This document shows, one piece after another, positions 60,443-64,000 of a stretch of DNA of 64,000 bases. The translations under genes and the position numbers were made by a program. Position 1 is the stretch's first letter. Every line of letters starts with the position of its first letter. The stretch is from NCBI GenBank assembly GCA_956465555.1, contig OY101118.1, positions 868,001 through 932,000 of the forward strand. The letters run 5' to 3'. A model generated the notes under the pieces. It did not search any database. It was not told where the DNA came from and was given only the letters and a program-made list of their open reading frames with translations. Origin of the DNA: Nitzschia sp. pyKryTriq1. Lineage: Eukaryota; Bacillariophyta; Bacillariophyceae; Bacillariales; Bacillariaceae.

Positions 60443-60472
60443 TCTACTCTTGTCTTGTGTGACAAGAGAGAG
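60443..60472. terminator. CTCTTGTC stem-loop between acyltransferase and bL19
   Basis: CTCTTGTC (about 60446) pairs with GACAAGAG (about 60461) around a short TTGTGT loop. It lies ~90 bp past the acyltransferase stop and near the end of the convergent bL19 gene (stop at 60485). Terminator or 3' processing function is inferred from position. Confidence 0.35.
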
Positions 60473-60484
60473 ATTTTGCAATTT

Positions 60485-61167
60485 TTAGTACTTGGAAACC
60501 TTGTTCACTGCGGGTACGTAGGAAGAAGAGGGTTGAGACAAAATCATCGTTTGAAAATGACAACATTCGAAAAATCATTTATATGTATATGGTACTTACA
60601 CAAAGGATTCAGATTTCGGAAATAATACAACTTGGATCGCTTGATTTTCTTCTTGCCCTTGAAGATAAAGTTGTGTTCCAGCACTTTCGCATCCTTCACC
60701 ATAGGTGAGTGCATCGGAATCTTTCGTTCAATGGGGAGGCCATAGACAACGTCACGCATAATCACGGAAGAGTTTAATCCACGGTTGATAATACCCAGAA
60801 CTACTCCTCGGATCTTTTCAATGTCCTGACTCTTGCTGTCACCGTCTTTAGCATTCACACCTCCTTGCGTCACCATTTGGATTTCAATCGAGTCTCCCAC
60901 CCGAAAACCAGCTTCCCACATTGCCGGGTTGGATGCTTTCGATTTTTCCACGGCTTCTTTATTCAGTTCATCCAGCAGCTTGGAAGCTCTTTTGCGAGGG
61001 GATTTGAACTTTTTGTACCCTCGAAATCTCGGTCGTTTCCCGTGATGAAGATAGGGCATGTCTTCGGGCTCTACCACGTACGAAGAGAATTGCCTTGCCA
61101 GTATTTGGCTCGGTTGCCTGAATGTCGCCATTTGGCGACACGCAAAGGATGCTACTGATTGCATCAT
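60485..61167 (-). CDS. MRPL19: Mitochondrial large-ribosomal-subunit protein bL19
   Basis: Two exons, 61167-60600 and 60507-60485, phase 1 across a 92-nt intron (GTAAGT...CCGCAG). The last exon is only 23 nt and ends NPLLNKVSKY; 196 residues. The N-terminus is Ser/Ala/Arg-rich (SVASFACRQMATFRQPSQIL), a mitochondrial presequence with an additional Lys/Arg-rich extension. The bL19 core is clear: GFRVGDSIEIQMVTQGG, IEKIRGVVLGIINRGLNSSV, VVYGLPIERKIPMHSPMVKD, then KRSKLYYFRNLNP. bL19 sits at the subunit interface of bacterial-type ribosomes. Without the tiny last exon the frame reads into intron sequence, so reading through would give a false Lys/His tail. Confidence 0.92.
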
Positions 61168-61743
61168 CGTGTTGCCACCTTTGATTGATGATGAAAGTGA
61201 GATTAGGATGTGGTTTGCCTTGATGCTAGTTTTATGTTGTGTTATTTGCCCATGGATGGTGGCTGCTTGCGCATGGTGGAGATGCGGTATTTTGCGGTGC
61301 GAGCAGGAGCGATGAATGAATAAAGGACACCGCGGGGCCGGACGTCTGGCGATTTTGACGGGGGGGGGGGGGGGGGGGGAATAATCTATAAAAAGGGGAA
61401 ATTAATCCCCATCCCGAAAGCAAAAAACGGGGATCAGCGACTGAATGGACTCAACCGCTGCTGCCACTCAACAACGTGTGGAACGTTCGGCGCGCGGATC
61501 CAACGGAAGAGAGCAATTAAGAACATCGATCCGCAACGCTCGCTAACATGATCGATATATTGGTTTATGAATACATTGATATGGGGATAGTAGCCGTAAG
61601 CATGTTCTGCTCAACCCCCAACTCACATTTTCCATTTTGTTCCACAAGCTTATGCTTGTTACTACTTCGTATTTGTGTCAACAACAAAGATTACCACAGT
61701 TCCGCCTGTTTGTTTCACCAAATCAGCCATCTAAGATAACAAC
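61168..61743. other. Intergenic between divergent genes, poly-G tract
   Basis: Promoter region of bL19 (minus) and the metallopeptidase gene (plus). It contains a run of 20 G at 61360-61379. No gene is seen. Confidence 0.55.
61360..61379. repeat. Homopolymer run of 20 G
   Basis: Uninterrupted G20 in an otherwise mixed region. Exact length may be affected by sequencing or assembly. Confidence 0.85.
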
Positions 61744-62901
61744 ATGTCGCGTGTTCAGATATGGAAGCAAGAATCGCAGAACAAGATGACACGGCTGGTG
61801 TTTCTGCCAGAGGCGATCAAAGATGGTCCCAAGGACAGTGACATCGAAATCATCGGCGTAGAGCCAGTGGCTGCGGATAACAGCGGTGATTTCCTTCTCG
61901 ACCCGAATTACAACATAGAAGCATTCGACTCCGTACATGCTTTCACTTCTGTTCGCCAAATCATGACCATGTTTCAACGTTCTCTTTGGAGAATTGGTCG
62001 AGACAGGCCACTGAAATGGCAATGGGGCCCTGATCCTATTGGAGTCAACCCACGAGCCGGGAATGCCCCAGGGGCCTGCTATTCGAGAAAGGAGCGAACT
62101 TTAGACTTCTTCTCTTCAAAATCCGATGGAAAGCTCAATCATTCAATTCGATCCTTCGATGTCGTTGCGCACGAAACTGGACACGCAATTCTCGATGCCA
62201 TTCGGCCTGGCTATTGGTCCAGTTGGCAGGCTGAGACCGGTGCACTGCACGAATCTTTCGCAGATCTCACGGTGATTTTTGCAACCATTGCGCAGCTTGA
62301 TCTATGTCGATCAATCATATTTCTGTCGAGAGGTGACCTTAAGGACAAATCTTACTTCTGGATTGCAAACGGGGGATCAGCAGTTCCACAGGACAGTGGG
62401 GCCGGGAAAGGATTCGCTTCAGCAGAGCATGACTTGACCATGTACGAGGTGGCAGCAGAGGTCCATGATATTTCGCTGGTTTTCACTGGGGCTGTGTACG
62501 ATATTCTTGCGGATGTCTTCGCACACCAGCGCAACCCAGCAGTCAAAGACGACACCGAGACATTGTTCAAGGTCGGTCAGCACATGACAGACTTGCTTCT
62601 CAAAGCCATTATTCAAGGCCCGCCTCAAAATGCAACTTTCAAGGATATTGCTGACCGAATGATCTCATGTGAGAAGAGCAATAAAATCAAGCAAATCATC
62701 CGGCGTCATTTCGAAGGCCGATGCATCCTTGGGAAGGATAGGATCGTCCCGCCGTTGAGGCCTGTCGATGTCATCCGTTGGGGAAACTGCCGTTGCTGCC
62801 TATCGTCAGAGGAGCACCTGGACGTAGTAGAGGACGGTATGAGGAATGGGTTAAGCTGTCTGCCCACTGCAAAAAGACTGGTGAATCCAAAATCAAGATG
62901 A
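61744..62901 (+). CDS. Gluzincin metallopeptidase-like protein (HETGH, thermolysin-like)
   Basis: Single exon, 385 residues from ATG 61744. The zinc motif HETGH is at residues 143-147 (FDVVAHETGHAILDAIRP). The third ligand is likely E170 in GALHESFADL, the GxxxExxAD context of M4-type (thermolysin/bacillolysin) peptidases, where GALNEAxSD is typical. Upstream, an RAGNAPGACYSRKERTLDFF segment resembles the N-terminal part of the M4 catalytic domain. There is no signal peptide or propeptide, unlike secreted M4 enzymes, so it may be cytosolic. A Cys-containing C-terminus (RWGNCRCCLSSEEH) is unusual and possibly metal-binding. Hydrolysis and substrate are inferred. Confidence 0.8.
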   Translation: MSRVQIWKQESQNKMTRLVFLPEAIKDGPKDSDIEIIGVEPVAADNSGDFLLDPNYNIEAFDSVHAFTSVRQIMTMFQRSLWRIGRDRPLKWQWGPDPIGVNPRAGNAPGACYSRKERTLDFFSSKSDGKLNHSIRSFDVVAHETGHAILDAIRPGYWSSWQAETGALHESFADLTVIFATIAQLDLCRSIIFLSRGDLKDKSYFWIANGGSAVPQDSGAGKGFASAEHDLTMYEVAAEVHDISLVFTGAVYDILADVFAHQRNPAVKDDTETLFKVGQHMTDLLLKAIIQGPPQNATFKDIADRMISCEKSNKIKQIIRRHFEGRCILGKDRIVPPLRPVDVIRWGNCRCCLSSEEHLDVVEDGMRNGLSCLPTAKRLVNPKSR

Positions 62902-62982
62902 GTGTAACATATCACTCCCTGTGAACTATAATATATTCGCTTTTCGTGGGATTCTACGTTTAATTCATTAGCCTATCGTAGC

Positions 62983-63898
62983 TTACTCCTTGGCACCAAA
63001 GATACCCTCCAAGAAACCTGGCCCATCAGCTACAAGTGCGTCGTCGATCTCTTGTTGAGTGGGCTGTTTGACAAACTTCTTATCCTTAATGAAGCCGGCC
63101 TTTTTCAATCGCATGGCCTGAGGATTTTGCAGAAGAGTGAATCCTTTACCATCTTCATTCATAATCACGACTTGGCCATCGAAAGGACCGAAATTAGCCG
63201 ACTGCGATAGTGGAAGAAAATGAATGAGCAACTCGAATTTATTTTTGAATGACTTTGCATCAAACCATACTTACAACATCGTTCATGAGAGTCCTTTGCT
63301 GTACTTGAAGGTCGTTCTTTTCTCGATTATCATCTGATTGCTGCCTGAGACGCTGTATCAAAACATTTGCATCATTTTCCTCATCCATGCGAGCTTTTTC
63401 TTCCTTTCGTTTCACCATTGTCGTGGGCTGTTGGAAGTATTTATCGGATTTGTCGTTGTCGTTTTCTTGCGTCCTTTCCTCGGTTTTAAGGCAAGCCCCG
63501 AGAGGTCCCCGTTTTGTACAAATCTTCCAAAATTATGAGCGAAACGACAAGACACGATACCCTCACACAACATTTTTCAGATTGGGCCTTACCATGACAG
63601 TCTCTCCCGTGAACAAAGTTGGTGCTTCGGTTTCCCGTCCAAACTCGTCGGCATAAACGGGATTTGCACTCAAAAATACCGATGCTAGAACTACCGCTGC
63701 CGAGGTTCGAAGCACTCCAGCAACGTCATTTCGCTCATGGAGCTCAAAATTCCTCGTTGGCGTTTTCCCTTCTTGTGATTTCTGGATCAATCGATTGTTG
63801 GAACCGCCAAAAGAGGAGAATCCCAACCCTGGTGCCATCATTGACACCAGTAGGGTACCCACAAACGCCATTTCCACCTTGTTTCGAGAGGTAAACAT
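62983..63898 (-). CDS. Plastid thylakoid-lumen-type protein, three exons
   Basis: Exons 63898-63593, 63427-63275 and 63201-62983, all phase 0, with introns of 165 and 73 nt; 225 residues from ATG 63898. Residues 1-25 form a signal peptide with GLGFSSFG (F at +1, ASAF-like). A second hydrophobic segment follows, LRTSAAVVLASVFLSANPVYA-DEFGRE, with an AxA cleavage site, the usual lumen-targeting signal. The mature part begins DEFGRETEAPTLFTGETV, has a charged Lys/Glu/Gln helix (exon 2, MVKRKEEKARMDEENDAN) and ends with NFGPFDGQVVIMNEDGKGFT and LEGIFGAKE. The exon structure is supported by consistent phase. The function is unknown; targeting to the thylakoid lumen or membrane is inferred. Confidence 0.8.
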
Positions 63899-64000
63899 TT
63901 TTAGCCGCAAAGACGAGTACGGTTCACTCAAGTCTCAGGTGAGTGTACGTAGATCCGAATGATGATTCAATATAAGAGATTATGAGGCCTTCAACAAAGC

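Noticed and set aside
1-64000. tRNA and rRNA genes
   Set aside because: I looked for T-loop GTTCGANNC-type words with matching acceptor stems on both strands and found none I could support; a covariance-model scan would be decisive.

Overview
This window is nuclear DNA from a photosynthetic stramenopile, most likely a pennate diatom. The coding genes carry few, short GT-AG introns (about 60-220 nt). Several products begin with the bipartite plastid-targeting signature of secondary red-lineage plastids: a signal peptide followed by an ASAF-like motif with Phe or Trp at the cleavage site (the Mpv17, MFS, acyltransferase, prolyl-tRNA synthetase and lumenal proteins). Other typical features are an IREYP...GDNPSV...GCPLSI family protein, a single-TM leucine-rich-repeat protein and Q/N/D-rich disordered regions. 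I could not assign a species.

Layout. 1-13195: a two-TM protein, an LRR membrane protein, a three-exon MDR dehydrogenase-like protein, a CAMK-type kinase (minus strand) and the replicative helicase factor CDC45. 13196-17146: a gene-poor accessory block. It holds two adjacent small elements with inverted ends (about 13.75-14.75 kb and 14.95-16.41 kb), each with GGGTC/GACCC palindromes inside the ends and short orphan ORFs. 17147-29237: the GDNPSV family protein, a plastid Mpv17-like protein, a plastid MFS transporter, an MBD4-like DNA glycosylase, a two-exon gene I read as a meiotic REC114 homologue, and a La-related RNA-binding protein. 29663-37993: one 8.3 kb minus-strand gene for a ~2,776-residue protein with an RSGEGSY repeat array, an NB-ARC-like NTPase and a long kinesin-light-chain-type TPR array. 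38647-49404: an AAA+ ATPase with an N-terminal signal peptide, a MANF homologue, an OXA1-type insertase and an ArfGAP. 49749-63898: a kinesin-like protein with degraded nucleotide-binding motifs, prolyl-tRNA synthetase, a SAM methyltransferase-like protein, a coiled-coil protein, a plastid acylglycerol-phosphate acyltransferase, mitochondrial ribosomal protein bL19, an HETGH metallopeptidase and a thylakoid-lumen-type protein.

There are no operons. Neighbours are mostly unrelated housekeeping, organelle and cell-cycle genes in mixed orientation, often tail to tail with less than 100 bp between them (MBD4-like/REC114-like; ProRS/methyltransferase). Intergenic DNA is distinctive. It is full of self-complementary GTAC-rich tracts (GTACCGGTAC, GTACTGTAC) and of CTCTAC/GTAGAG inverted repeats, several of them 100-170 bp past stop codons. 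The most interesting items are the giant NB-ARC/TPR repeat protein, the REC114 candidate, the pseudo-motor kinesin, the diatom MANF and the pair of inverted-end elements.
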